A model generated the notes under the pieces. The model ran no database searches, was not told the DNA's origin, and saw nothing but the letters and a program-made list of their open reading frames with translations. Positions 24,278-24,512 of a stretch of 24,512 bases of DNA are shown here, piece by piece. A program made the translations under genes and the position numbers. The stretch covers positions 1 to 24,512 of the forward strand of contig DAOVQG010000031.1 in NCBI GenBank assembly GCA_030628805.1, written 5' to 3'. How positions within the stretch are numbered: position 1 is the first letter of the stretch; the number at the start of each line of letters is the position of its first letter. This stretch comes from JAGMDK01 sp023128695. Lineage in GTDB: Bacteria; Planctomycetota; Phycisphaerae; UBA1845; Fen-1342.

Positions 24278-24300
24278 CGGCCGGGCCCCGTACCGGCCGG
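24274..24300. repeat. REP-like hairpin carrying the stop of the GAF-receiver gene
   Basis: GTAGCGG leads into CGGCCGG-GCCCCGTA-CCGGCCG. The TAG (24275-24277) of the GTAGCG prefix is the stop codon. The unit is identical in core to copies at about 5044-5068, 5124-5148 and 5960-6017. Confidence 0.75.
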
Positions 24301-24304
24301 TGAT

Positions 24305-24366
24305 AAGGTAACAAGGTGACAAGGTAACAAAGTAACAAAGTAACAAAGTAACAAAGTAACAAGGTC
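24305..24366. repeat. Octamer tandem array (AAGGTAAC/AAAGTAAC units)
   Basis: Seven full 8-bp units (24305-24360): AAGGTAAC, AAGGTGAC, AAGGTAAC, then AAAGTAAC four times, plus a partial AAGGTC. Phased as GT-NNN-AA-N it matches the minus strand of the 2766-2869 array, which contains the same GTGACAAG and GTGATAAG words. It lies downstream of the GAF-receiver gene. Confidence 0.85.
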
Positions 24367-24398
24367 TAGTGCTCTGTCGCTCGTCAGTTGATGGGTTG

Positions 24399-24482
24399 GT
24401 GTGCCACTGCTCTTGAGCAGTGTTTCTTATGGATTCTGGAGCACTCGACGATATCTAGCACTGCTCAAGAGCAGTGGCACAC
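24399..24482. mobile_element. MITE-like element with 24-bp inverted arms
   Basis: Arms 24399-24422 and 24459-24482 are perfect inverted copies separated by 36 bp. Each arm contains the hairpin CACTGCT-CTTG-AGCAGTG (or complement) flanked by GTGTGC/GCACAC. Outside the arms, weaker complementarity (ATGGGTTG near 24391 with CAACCCGT near 24499) suggests a larger element continuing to or past the window end. It has no coding capacity. Confidence 0.6.
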
Positions 24483-24512
24483 ATTCTGATCGATACGCAA
24501 CCCGTCAATTCA

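Overview
The window is GC-rich, gene-dense bacterial chromosome. It most likely comes from a member of the Planctomycetota, possibly a Phycisphaerae-like lineage. This placement is inferred from several things together: an F-type ATP synthase operon led by atpZ and atpI with a signal-peptide-bearing b subunit, an FHA protein, a thrombospondin-type-3 lipoprotein, a 23S-IVS-type four-helix-bundle gene, and very abundant short intergenic hairpins and microsatellite-like arrays. No rRNA, tRNA, CRISPR array or transposase gene was seen.

Layout. From 1 to 2695, xseA (+) and ispH (-) converge and overlap at their 3' ends. From 2890 to 6588 lie four minus-strand genes: a PPP/calcineurin-like phosphatase, an XRE regulator with an S24/LexA-like C-terminus, a membrane-anchored protein of unknown function, and an FHA protein. 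They are separated by composite inverted-repeat elements. From 6718 to 10119, hemW, a dihydrolipoyl dehydrogenase and a COG1237-type metallo-beta-lactamase-fold hydrolase run on the plus strand. From 10282 to 12665 there is a small unknown gene and a large secreted lipoprotein, both minus. From 13151 to 22492 the ATP synthase operon runs on the minus strand in the order atpZ-atpI-atpB-atpE-atpF-atpH-atpA-[HEPN gene-BolA-like gene]-atpG-[four-helix-bundle gene]-atpD, from a recognisable promoter near 22554-22582. No atpC follows atpD. From 22835 to 24277 a divergent plus-strand gene encodes a GAF plus receiver signalling protein.

The most unusual feature is how heavily the ATP synthase operon has been invaded. 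A translationally coupled HEPN/BolA-like gene pair sits between atpA and atpG. A four-helix-bundle cassette bracketed by inverted heptamer arrays sits between atpG and atpD. About 400 bp of heptamer and 30-bp tandem repeats separate atpH from atpA. All inserted genes have the operon's orientation, so co-transcription is likely.

A second theme is repeats abutting or supplying stop codons. Hairpins of the form arm-loop-arm, often preceded by TGTAGC, contain the TAG stop of atpD and of the GAF-receiver gene, and probably of lpdA. A heptamer array contains the atpH stop. Two MITE-like elements end one base from the stop codons of the XRE and FHA genes. Family assignments rest on visible motifs; statements on mobility or toxin-antitoxin behaviour are inference.
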